NCBI GenBank assembly: GCA_020347545.1
Contig: CP070731.1
Coordinates: 1,987,119-1,992,487 of the forward strand
From: Flavobacteriaceae bacterium
GTDB taxonomy: Bacteria; Bacteroidota; Bacteroidia; Flavobacteriales; Flavobacteriaceae
DNA length: 5,369 nucleotides
Reading direction: 5' to 3'
Shown: positions 1 through 5,369 of the stretch, in pieces
How positions within the stretch are numbered: position 1 is the stretch's first letter
How the letters are laid out: each line of letters begins with the position of its first letter
The notes under the pieces: generated by a model
What the model was told of the DNA's origin: nothing
The model's database searches: none
The model's input: the letters and a program-made list of their open reading frames with translations, nothing else
Position numbers and translations under genes: made by a program

Positions 1-2
1 GA

Positions 3-197
3 GAATTTGAATTCCGTAATTTACAGCCTTCTCGATTTATGATCCGAATTATTTATGACGATAACGGAAACGGAAAATGGGACACGGGGAATTACCTCTT
101 AAATCTTCAACCAGAGGAGGTATACTATGTAAAGACAATTCTAGAGGCGAAGGCAAACTGGGAACTTGAAGAAAATATCATGCTCCAACCCAGATAA
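3..197 (+). CDS. C-terminal fragment of an Ig-like-domain (SbsA-type) surface protein
   Basis: This open frame runs from the window edge to a TAA at 195-197; the start lies upstream. The last 64 residues include a stretch reading IIYDDNGNGKWDTGNYL followed by QPEEVYYV and a final KANWELEENIMLQPR. From memory, a D-N-N/G-K-W-D-x-G-N-Y/F-L core and a closing 'anWelee' strand are typical of the C-terminus of flavobacterial proteins annotated as Ig-like-domain (SbsA-type) proteins, usually exported and often lipoproteins. The signal peptide, any lipobox and the Ig domain itself are outside the window, so localisation is an inference. The gene lies on the same strand as the Mrp gene, but a separate promoter between them suggests it is the end of another transcription unit. 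Family recognition rests on a short tail only. Confidence 0.6.
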   Translation, partial: EFEFRNLQPSRFMIRIIYDDNGNGKWDTGNYLLNLQPEEVYYVKTILEAKANWELEENIMLQPR

Positions 198-247
198 ATG
201 GAACAGTTTTTAGGATTTCTGTTTTTATTAAAGTATTGTGATTCTTA

Positions 248-281
248 TTGCTCTTTACTTCAATAGAAGTTAGTATCTTTG
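248..281 (+). promoter_or_regulatory. Bacteroidetes-type promoter of the Mrp/NifU operon
   Basis: TATCTTTG at 274-281 matches the TAnnTTTG -7 consensus of the Bacteroidetes primary sigma factor exactly. A TTG at 248-250, 23 bases upstream, can serve as the -33 element; this is at the long end of the usual spacing. Transcription would start a few bases past 281, giving a leader of about 25 bases before the ATG at 312. The -7 element overlaps a TTG codon at 279 that could otherwise be taken as the start of the Mrp gene, so it helps decide the start. The match is seen in the sequence; promoter activity is inferred. Confidence 0.6.
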
Positions 282-311
282 TTGTTTAGAATCATTTTAA
301 TTAAGAAAGTA

Positions 312-1436
312 ATGAGTTTTAAGAAACAGGATATATATAAAGCACTTGAATCGATCACTGCTCCTGGTGAAGGGGTGAATCTTATTGAGAGCAATGCGGT
401 CACCAATGTGGTGATTTTTGGAAAGGAAATTCTTGTTGATGTTACAATAAAAAATCCGTCTTTACAGGCAAAGAAGAAAGTTGAGGTTGAAATCATGAAG
501 GTTATTCATGATCAGGTTGATGAAAAAACGGATGTAAAAGTCAATGTTAAGGTGGATGCCCCTGCCAAGCCTGCTCCAATCAGAGGAAACGAGATCCCAG
601 GAATCAAAAACATCATTGCCGTAGCTTCAGGCAAAGGTGGTGTAGGTAAATCTACCGTGACTGCAAATCTGGCGGTAACACTTGCTAAAATGGGTTTTAG
701 TGTGGGTATACTCGATGCGGATGTTTACGGGCCTTCCATGCCGATTATGTTTGATGTTGCGAAGGAGCGCCCTCTGTCAGTAAATGTTCAGGGAAAATCA
801 AAAATGCAACCTATTGAAAATTATGGAGTCAAGCTCTTGTCTTTGGGTTTCTTCACAGATCCGAACCAGGCCGTTATTTGGCGTGGCGCCATGGCGTCCA
901 AAGCATTGAATCAAATGATTTTTGATGCCAACTGGGGGGAACTGGATTTCTTGCTTGTCGACCTTCCTCCGGGAACTGGTGATATTCATCTTTCTATGGT
1001 TCAGGCGGTGCCGATTACGGGAGCGGTAATCGTAAGTACTCCTCAGCCGATTGCTTTGGCTGATGCCAAAAGAGGAGTGGCGATGTTCCAGCAGGAGAAT
1101 ATTCAGGTTCCTGTTCTGGGAATCATAGAAAATATGAGTTATTTTACACCGGAAGAATTACCTGATAACAAATATTATATATTTGGGAAAGACGGAGCAA
1201 AAAATTTATCAGAAGATCTTGATACAGCCTTACTGGGGGAGCTGCCTTTGGTGCAGAGTATCCGCGAGGCGGGTGACGTTGGACACCCGGTCGCCCTTCA
1301 GGAAGATACTGCTCTGGAAAAAGCCTTTATTGATGCAACCCAAAATATGTTGACTCAATTGGTAAAAAGAAATGAAGATCTGCCTCCTACGGAAGTTGTG
1401 AGGATAACCACAATGTCAGGTTGCAGTTCAAAATAA
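312..1436 (+). CDS. mrp: Mrp/ApbC-family iron-sulfur cluster carrier ATPase with N-terminal DUF59 domain
   Basis: This 374-residue cytosolic P-loop ATPase is expected to bind and deliver Fe-S clusters to apo-proteins. Residues 1 to about 85 form a DUF59/MIP18-type domain (start MSFKKQDIYKALESITAPG), followed by a Pro/Ala linker. The Mrp/NBP35 ATPase follows: deviant Walker A GKGGVGKST at 107-115, DADVYGPSMP from 135, WRG near 190, and Walker B-type DLPPGTGD at 217-224. Where ApbC carries a cluster-binding CxxC after ENMSYF, this protein reads TPEELPDNKYY. The only cysteine in the whole protein is C371 in the terminal SGCSSK. From memory, loss of CxxC is usual for Bacteroidetes Mrp proteins. 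I chose ATG 312 over an in-frame TTG at 279 because the TTG overlaps the promoter and would add 11 residues ahead of DUF59. A NifU-type scaffold gene starts 46 bases downstream, consistent with one Fe-S operon. Confidence 0.93.
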   Translation: MSFKKQDIYKALESITAPGEGVNLIESNAVTNVVIFGKEILVDVTIKNPSLQAKKKVEVEIMKVIHDQVDEKTDVKVNVKVDAPAKPAPIRGNEIPGIKNIIAVASGKGGVGKSTVTANLAVTLAKMGFSVGILDADVYGPSMPIMFDVAKERPLSVNVQGKSKMQPIENYGVKLLSLGFFTDPNQAVIWRGAMASKALNQMIFDANWGELDFLLVDLPPGTGDIHLSMVQAVPITGAVIVSTPQPIALADAKRGVAMFQQENIQVPVLGIIENMSYFTPEELPDNKYYIFGKDGAKNLSEDLDTALLGELPLVQSIREAGDVGHPVALQEDTALEKAFIDATQNMLTQLVKRNEDLPPTEVVRITTMSGCSSK

Positions 1437-1442
1437 CAGAAC

Positions 1443-1468
1443 CCCCACAGGCTTTGTATTTTGTGGGG
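1443..1468 (+). other. Stem-loop between the Mrp and NifU-type genes
   Basis: CCCCACA at 1443-1449 pairs perfectly with TGTGGGG at 1462-1468 around a 12-base loop; G1450 and T1461 could add a wobble pair. It fills most of the 46-base intercistronic gap and ends 14 bases before the ATG of the next gene. No T-run follows, so it is a poor intrinsic terminator. It may be an RNA-stability or processing element, or it may set the ratio of the two products. The pairing is seen; the role is unknown. Confidence 0.5.
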
Positions 1469-1482
1469 TAAATTGAGATGAA

Positions 1483-1719
1483 ATGGCAGCAAAAGAACTA
1501 TTAGAAAATATCGAAAAAGCCTTAAGTGAAATAAGGCCATATCTACTCACGGACGGAGGAGATATTTCCTTTGTCTCTGTTGAAGATGATGTGGTCAATG
1601 TAAAATTTCATGGCGCCTGTATCGGTTGTACCGTCAATCAAATGACTTTGAAAAACGGGGTGGAGGCAACGATCAGGAAATACGCTCCTCAGATCAAAAA
1701 AGTGGTGGAGGTCAAATAA
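1483..1719 (+). CDS. NifU C-terminal-domain iron-sulfur scaffold protein
   Basis: This is a 78-residue stand-alone NifU C-terminal (Nfu-type) domain, the small module that holds an Fe-S cluster and passes it to target proteins. The family signature is complete: an N-terminal helix (LLENIEKALSEIRPYL), LLTDGGDISF at 21-30, then GACIGC with C46 and C49 as the CxxC cluster ligands, followed by the helix TVNQMTLKNGVEATIRK. It lacks the N-terminal NifU and ferredoxin domains of full NifU and the A-type domain of NfuA, which is common for short Nfu proteins. The start is ATG 1483; the ATG at 1478 is out of frame. It lies 46 bases after the Mrp gene with no promoter visible between them, so co-transcription is likely, with this protein as scaffold or donor and Mrp as carrier. 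Confidence 0.93.
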   Translation: MAAKELLENIEKALSEIRPYLLTDGGDISFVSVEDDVVNVKFHGACIGCTVNQMTLKNGVEATIRKYAPQIKKVVEVK

Positions 1720-1760
1720 TTTCGATATACTATTATTTTCATATTCTTAAAAAATATTCT

Positions 1761-1793
1761 TTATATTTGTTAAAATCGAAAGAACAAATATAA
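1761..1793 (+). promoter_or_regulatory. Perfect 11-bp inverted repeat over a TATATTTG promoter element, probable operator of the tyrosine-degradation genes
   Basis: TTATATTTGTT at 1761-1771 is exactly inverted as AACAAATATAA at 1783-1793, with 11 bases between the arms and 22 bases (about two helical turns) between arm centres. This is the geometry expected for a dimeric regulator bound on one face of the DNA. The left arm contains TATATTTG at 1762-1769, a perfect TAnnTTTG -7 element for rightward transcription. No TTG is visible at the -33 distance, so the promoter may be weak or activator-dependent. If used, it gives a leader of about 145 bases before the homogentisate dioxygenase ATG. The repeat is seen; regulator identity and effect are inferred. 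An AT-rich RNA hairpin is the alternative reading. Confidence 0.5.
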
Positions 1794-1838
1794 TATGACA
1801 TGCTTTTTTGCTGAATTATTATCATTTCTAAAATTTCT

Positions 1839-1879
1839 TATGAAGCGAAAACCTGAATAAATACTGGGTTTGCTTTATA
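1839..1879 (+). other. Possible leader hairpin upstream of the homogentisate dioxygenase gene
   Basis: In the presumed 5' leader, TATGAAGC at 1839-1846 pairs with GCTTTATA at 1872-1879 (one G-T wobble), and AAACC at 1849-1853 pairs with GGTTT at 1867-1871. The result is a 13-pair stem with a two-base bulge (GA, 1847-1848) and a 13-base loop. It ends 42 bases before the ATG. It is mostly A-T pairs in an AT-rich spacer, so chance formation is quite possible, and it matches no riboswitch I recognise. No other structure is evident in the rest of the 202-base spacer. Confidence 0.25.
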
Positions 1880-1921
1880 TGCCTGCATCTTTCTTTTAAT
1901 AACATCAAAAATATACTAACT

Positions 1922-3085
1922 ATGCCCAGATACCATACCCTAGGCAGCATTCCTTTAAAACGACACACGGTTTTTAAAGATGAGAACGATAATTTTTTAT
2001 ATGAAGAGTTGTTTGGAACCATCGGTTTTGATGGAATGTCAACTTTGTTATATCATACCCAGAGACCAACCCAGGTAAAAAAAGTTTTATCTTCCTATGA
2101 CGTGAGTCCAAAAATCGCGGTTGCGAAGAATATGAAATCCCTGAGTTTGAAAGGCTTTAAAGTATCCCCAAATGAAGATTACCTTAAAAGCCGCATTCCT
2201 GTACTCGTGAATAATGACTGCCTGATAAGTCTTGCCGCTCCGAGTGCTTCTTTAAGGGATTATTTTTATAAAAATACAGACGCAGATGAAGTAATTTTTA
2301 TTCATAAAGGATCCGGAAAGTTGAGAACAATGCTTGGTAATATTGACTTTTCTTATGGAGATTATCTGGTGATACCAAGGGGAATGATCTATCAAATTGA
2401 TTTTGATGATGAGAATAACAGATTGTTTATCGTTGAATCGAAGAACCCTATATACACACCAAAGCGATATAGGAACTGGTTTGGGCAAATGCTGGAGCAT
2501 GCTCCTTTTTGCGAAAGGGATATGCACCCTCCTTCAGAACTGGAAACTTACAATGAAAAGGGCGATTTCATTATGAAGGTCAAAAAACAGGATTATATGC
2601 ATGAGTACGTGTATGCCGTTCACCCTTTCAGCGTTGTGGGCTGGGATGGGTACAATTTTCCTTACAAGTTTTCCATCCATGATTTTGAGCCGATTACGGG
2701 AAGGGTTCATTTACCTCCACCCATTCATCAGACCTTTGAATCTGCCGGGTTTGTGATATGCTCTTTTGTTCCCAGATTGTACGATTATCATCCAAAAGCG
2801 GTCCCGGCACCCTACAATCACAGTAATATTGATTCTGATGAAGTACTTTATTATGTAGACGGGGACTTTATGAGCAGAAACAATATTGAAAAGGGCCAGA
2901 TTACTTTGCATCCTGCAGGAATTCCTCACGGACCGCATCCCGGTGCTATGGAAAGGAGTATTGGAAAGAAAGAAACAGAGGAGCTTGCGGTAATGGTTGA
3001 TACCTTTAAACCACTGATGGTGACCGAAGAAGCCTTAAAGATAGCTGATGAAGATTATTTTACTTCTTGGCTGGAACACGAATGA
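1922..3085 (+). CDS. hmgA: Homogentisate 1,2-dioxygenase
   Basis: This 387-residue cytosolic Fe(II) dioxygenase opens the ring of homogentisate to give maleylacetoacetate in tyrosine/phenylalanine catabolism. It has a cupin-type fold: the N-terminal half carries DADEVIFIHKGSG (from 120) and GDYLVIPRGMIYQ (from 146). The C-terminal half has PPPIHQTFES (265-274), YNHSNIDSDEVLYYVDGDF (298-316) and LHPAGIPHGPHPG (329-341). H300, E307 and H336 are the likely iron ligands, with H263 a candidate for the catalytic histidine. E307 fits the cupin E-x6-G pattern. The protein is shorter than the roughly 430-445 residues of human and Pseudomonas enzymes. The ATG follows an A/T-rich stretch without a Shine-Dalgarno. 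The next gene, 19 bases on, makes this enzyme's substrate, which strongly supports the call and implies an operon. Confidence 0.93.
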   Translation: MPRYHTLGSIPLKRHTVFKDENDNFLYEELFGTIGFDGMSTLLYHTQRPTQVKKVLSSYDVSPKIAVAKNMKSLSLKGFKVSPNEDYLKSRIPVLVNNDCLISLAAPSASLRDYFYKNTDADEVIFIHKGSGKLRTMLGNIDFSYGDYLVIPRGMIYQIDFDDENNRLFIVESKNPIYTPKRYRNWFGQMLEHAPFCERDMHPPSELETYNEKGDFIMKVKKQDYMHEYVYAVHPFSVVGWDGYNFPYKFSIHDFEPITGRVHLPPPIHQTFESAGFVICSFVPRLYDYHPKAVPAPYNHSNIDSDEVLYYVDGDFMSRNNIEKGQITLHPAGIPHGPHPGAMERSIGKKETEELAVMVDTFKPLMVTEEALKIADEDYFTSWLEHE

Positions 3086-3104
3086 TTAATTAAAAATAAC
3101 CGAT

Positions 3105-4262
3105 ATGAGTGAGTTAAAAAAAGCTGACAACTTTAATTACGGATTGGAAAAAATATTTCCTGAGGCAGAAGATTTTTTGCCTTTGCTGGGAACTGATTAT
3201 GTGGAATTTTATGTGGGAAATGCAAAACAAGCAGCTCATTTTTACAAGACGGCACTTGGTTTTCAGTCCCTGGCCTATGCAGGGCTGGAAACTGGTTTAA
3301 GAGACCGCACTTCTTATGTTGTGGTCCAGGATAAAATCAGGTTAGTTTTAACAACTCCGATGCCAGGTTCAGGTTCGGACGTGATATTTAACCATCTTAA
3401 AAAGCATGGAGATGGAGTCAAAGTTATCGCGTTGTGGGTAGATGATGCCACAAAATCCTGGGAAGAAACAACAAAAAGAGGGGCAAAATCATTTTTTGAG
3501 CCCATGACGGAAAAAGATGAACACGGTGAAGTTGTAAGATCCGGTATACATACCTACGGAGATACGGTGCATGTTTTTGTGGAAAGGAAGAACTACAAAG
3601 GTACTTTCCTTCCAAAATTTGAACCTTGGGAATCGCATTATAACCCGCCTCCAGTTGGATTGAAATATATCGATCATATGGTTGGCAATGTTGATTGGGG
3701 CGAAATGAATAAATGGGCCAAATTTTACAATGAAGTCATGGGTTTTGCCAATTTGATCACCTTTGATGACAAGGATATTTCTACTGAATATACAGCTTTG
3801 ATGAGCAAGGTTATGACCAATGGTAACGGAAGGATTAAATTTCCAATCAATGAACCGGCAGAGGGCAAGAAAAAATCTCAGATTGAAGAGTATATAGATT
3901 TTTATCAGGGAGCAGGATGTCAGCATATTGCGGTGGCAACCGATGATATCGTCTTTACTGTTAGCGAAATGAAAAAGAGGGGGATAGAATTTCTATATGT
4001 TCCCGGAACCTACTATGATACGGTTGGAGAAAGGGTAGGAGAAATAGCGGAAAGCCTGGATCTGCTTAAGGAGCATGGTATTATGGTCGACCGAGATGAT
4101 GAAGGCTATTTGCTTCAAATATTTACAAAACCGCTTACGGATCGTCCAACTTTGTTTTTTGAGATCATTCAAAGAAAAGGAGCCCAATCCTTTGGAAAAG
4201 GGAACTTTAAAGCCTTGTTTGAGTCAATAGAAGCCGAGCAGGCCAGGCGAGGAACACTATAG
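3105..4262 (+). CDS. hppD: 4-hydroxyphenylpyruvate dioxygenase
   Basis: This 385-residue Fe(II) dioxygenase of the vicinal-oxygen-chelate fold converts 4-hydroxyphenylpyruvate to homogentisate. The N-terminal non-catalytic glyoxalase-like domain starts at DYVEFYVGNAKQAAHFYKTALGF (31-53). The catalytic domain starts at YIDHMVGNV (188-196). The Fe(II) triad is H191, H274 (in CQHIAVATDDI) and E353 (in LFFEIIQRKG). Substrate-pocket landmarks include SKVM (234-237), INEPAEG (248-254), SQIEEYIDFYQGAG (258-271) and the C-terminal gating segment FGKGNFKALFESIE (363-376). Length and order are standard. Hydroxymandelate synthase shares this fold and substrate, but the neighbour consuming homogentisate makes the dioxygenase assignment secure. 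The gene follows the homogentisate dioxygenase by 19 bases, so the two are co-transcribed by inference, with the later pathway enzyme first. Fumarylacetoacetate hydrolase and maleylacetoacetate isomerase are not in the window. Confidence 0.96.
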   Translation: MSELKKADNFNYGLEKIFPEAEDFLPLLGTDYVEFYVGNAKQAAHFYKTALGFQSLAYAGLETGLRDRTSYVVVQDKIRLVLTTPMPGSGSDVIFNHLKKHGDGVKVIALWVDDATKSWEETTKRGAKSFFEPMTEKDEHGEVVRSGIHTYGDTVHVFVERKNYKGTFLPKFEPWESHYNPPPVGLKYIDHMVGNVDWGEMNKWAKFYNEVMGFANLITFDDKDISTEYTALMSKVMTNGNGRIKFPINEPAEGKKKSQIEEYIDFYQGAGCQHIAVATDDIVFTVSEMKKRGIEFLYVPGTYYDTVGERVGEIAESLDLLKEHGIMVDRDDEGYLLQIFTKPLTDRPTLFFEIIQRKGAQSFGKGNFKALFESIEAEQARRGTL

Positions 4263-4274
4263 GATGTTTTTAAA

Positions 4275-4308
4275 TCCGGTGGTCTGATTATTCCGTGCGG
4301 AGTTTTTT
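4275..4308 (+). terminator. Candidate intrinsic terminator of the tyrosine-degradation operon
   Basis: Starting 12 bases past the hppD stop, TCCG at 4275-4278 pairs with CGGA at 4298-4301, and GG at 4281-4282 with CC at 4293-4294. A small internal loop separates them, a 10-base loop caps the stem, and six T's follow (4303-4308). The right arm and T-run lie inside the last codons of the convergent minus-strand gene, which ends at 4288. On the minus strand the tail after the stem is weaker (TTTAAAAA). The stem is imperfect, so confidence is moderate. Confidence 0.4.
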
Positions 4309-5352
4309 AACAATATGTTTATCAAATTTTTGATCGTCTTTCATAATGTCAAAAAAGGTTTGCAGGAAAGTTCTTGAATCTTCGAAGGCTCTCTGACTTT
4401 CAAATTGGTCCTTACAATTATTTAGCGTTTCGAAAAATTCTTTTTCGTTGTTAATATATTGCTGGCGAACAATTGAAATCACCTTTGGATCACGTTCAAA
4501 TCCTCGATACAGCCTGTCTGTAACTGATTCTATAGGTAGACTTTCACCTCCAATCTGTGACACCACTGAATAGTTGGTATTTACCAGTCCTGACATATCA
4601 AAATCAAAGGGAACAGGTATGATCTTCTTATTCACATAGATGAGTTTTTCATTGTGCTGGCCTGCAGTTGAATAATCCGTATTTGCGATCATGTATTGAA
4701 AAAAAGCATTCTGAACGGAGCTTAGATCATCCATATTCAGCGGGTGTATACCCCTTTTGATCACTTTGCCACTGAATCTATCCGCAACTTTTTCAATATC
4801 TTCAATGATGATTCCTTTGAATTCATAGGTTTTGGCTTTTTTCTCTTTTTGATCTTCAAATAAAATGTCAGCCAAACGCACTTTATAATGATAAGGAGAT
4901 ACAACCTGATATAATTTGTACGCCAGATATTCCTTTATCACATAATCATTACTACCACCAAGACTTGAACATGGAAAGACGATCTTTAACTTTTTGTTCC
5001 CGCTGAAAAGCGTTCCTTTTCTTTCGGTTTTTGGAATTTTAAATTTTAAAGGAGGGAAGGTACATTTTTTAAGCCTGTAATTACCTCTTACCCTGATTTC
5101 AGTGGTCAGGCTGTCCCAACTTCCATCCTTTGTTTTGTAGGCAAATCGGGTCACTGAATAGGTGCTGTCATTTGTTTCCTTTTTCAGTTCTTTTTTTGAA
5201 AAGGTTAGTTTGAGATCGAGATTCTCATCGGTTCGGAATAATTTCGATACCTTGATCGTATCTGTCTCTTTTTTCGATTCCTGGGCTAAAGTCCAGTTTA
5301 AGCTAATGACATTCAGTAAAATGAAATAGCATATAATTTGCTTTTTGATAAT
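4288..5352 (-). CDS. Secreted protein resembling the CotH kinase-like family, with an unusual start
   Basis: The open frame begins after a stop at 5367-5365 and has no in-frame ATG or TTG before the domain; the first standard start is GTG at 5154-5152 (288 residues). Coding clearly extends upstream: from ATT at 5352-5350 the frame reads a signal peptide (IKKQ, a hydrophobic IICYFILLNVISL core, TLA then QE, cleavage near residue 23) and the first strands of the domain, giving 354 residues. In that numbering, IRVRGNYR is at 86-93, YVIKEYLAYKLY at 137-148, FKGIIIEDIEKVADRF at 178-193, NTDYSTAGQHNEKLIY at 224-239 and PVPFDFDMSG at 246-255. The order (RGN strand, helix, 'G...E', 'NTD...HN', 'P.DFD.sG') follows CotH-type protein kinases, with D250/D252 as possible metal ligands. 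Family assignment is by motif order from memory; the substrate is unknown. The gene is convergent with hppD (25-base gap), and its promoter is outside the window. Confidence 0.7.
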   Translation of the reverse strand: MIKKQIICYFILLNVISLNWTLAQESKKETDTIKVSKLFRTDENLDLKLTFSKKELKKETNDSTYSVTRFAYKTKDGSWDSLTTEIRVRGNYRLKKCTFPPLKFKIPKTERKGTLFSGNKKLKIVFPCSSLGGSNDYVIKEYLAYKLYQVVSPYHYKVRLADILFEDQKEKKAKTYEFKGIIIEDIEKVADRFSGKVIKRGIHPLNMDDLSSVQNAFFQYMIANTDYSTAGQHNEKLIYVNKKIIPVPFDFDMSGLVNTNYSVVSQIGGESLPIESVTDRLYRGFERDPKVISIVRQQYINNEKEFFETLNNCKDQFESQRAFEDSRTFLQTFFDIMKDDQKFDKHIVKKLRTE

Positions 5353-5369
5353 ATTGTATTTAAATTAGA

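Noticed and set aside
201..225. Possible terminator of the first gene: AACAG (202-206) and CTGTT (219-223) followed by a few T's
   Set aside because: The stem is only five pairs, mostly A-T, with a 12-base loop; too weak to call.
1783..1793. Second TATATTTG element on the minus strand within the inverted repeat
   Set aside because: It would drive leftward transcription into the NifU-type gene, where no minus-strand gene exists; it is a consequence of the palindrome.
3489..3926. A 145-codon open frame antisense to the hppD gene
   Set aside because: It lies wholly inside a well-recognised dioxygenase gene on the other strand, shows no recognisable motif, and is most simply a shadow of that gene.
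4292..4301. Palindrome TCCGTGCGGA
   Set aside because: As a hairpin it would have a two-base loop, which is not feasible; the right half is better explained as part of the wider terminator stem.
1..5369. Search for mobile elements, CRISPR arrays, tRNA/rRNA genes, defence or toxin-antitoxin systems
   Set aside because: No terminal repeats, transposase or integrase motifs, regularly spaced repeats or RNA-gene signatures were seen; the window reads as ordinary core metabolism plus one secreted protein.

Overview
The window looks like chromosomal DNA of a Bacteroidetes member, most likely a flavobacterium. The reasons are AT-rich spacers, an almost complete lack of Shine-Dalgarno sequences, a TAnnTTTG-type -7 promoter element ahead of the Mrp gene, and proteins of flavobacterial style (a DUF59-Mrp fusion without the usual CxxC, a compact homogentisate dioxygenase, and a secreted CotH-like protein). 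No phage, IS element, CRISPR array, tRNA or rRNA was seen.

Layout. (1) Positions 3-197 (+) are the 3' end of a gene for an Ig-like-domain surface or lipoprotein-type protein. (2) Positions 248-1719 (+) hold a probable two-gene iron-sulfur operon. A Bacteroidetes-type promoter lies just ahead of a Mrp/ApbC-family P-loop ATPase with an N-terminal DUF59 domain. A G/C-rich stem-loop separates it from a stand-alone 78-residue NifU C-terminal-domain scaffold protein. (3) The 202-base spacer at 1720-1921 holds a perfect 11+11 bp inverted repeat over a TATATTTG element and a possible leader hairpin. (4) Positions 1922-4262 (+) encode two consecutive tyrosine-catabolism enzymes, homogentisate 1,2-dioxygenase and 4-hydroxyphenylpyruvate dioxygenase, 19 bases apart. 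(5) Positions 4288-5352 (-) encode a convergent secreted protein resembling the CotH kinase-like family. Its signal peptide is readable only if translation begins at a non-standard codon.

How the genes work together. The 4-hydroxyphenylpyruvate dioxygenase makes homogentisate and the homogentisate dioxygenase opens its ring, so the pair is the core of the tyrosine/phenylalanine degradation route. Both are non-haem Fe(II) enzymes. The Mrp and NifU-type proteins belong to Fe-S cluster delivery. I see no direct link between the two modules beyond adjacency.

Nothing here is clearly a new biological system. The points most worth a second look are the inverted repeat upstream of the tyrosine genes, the start of the minus-strand secreted protein, and the Mrp protein with a single cysteine.
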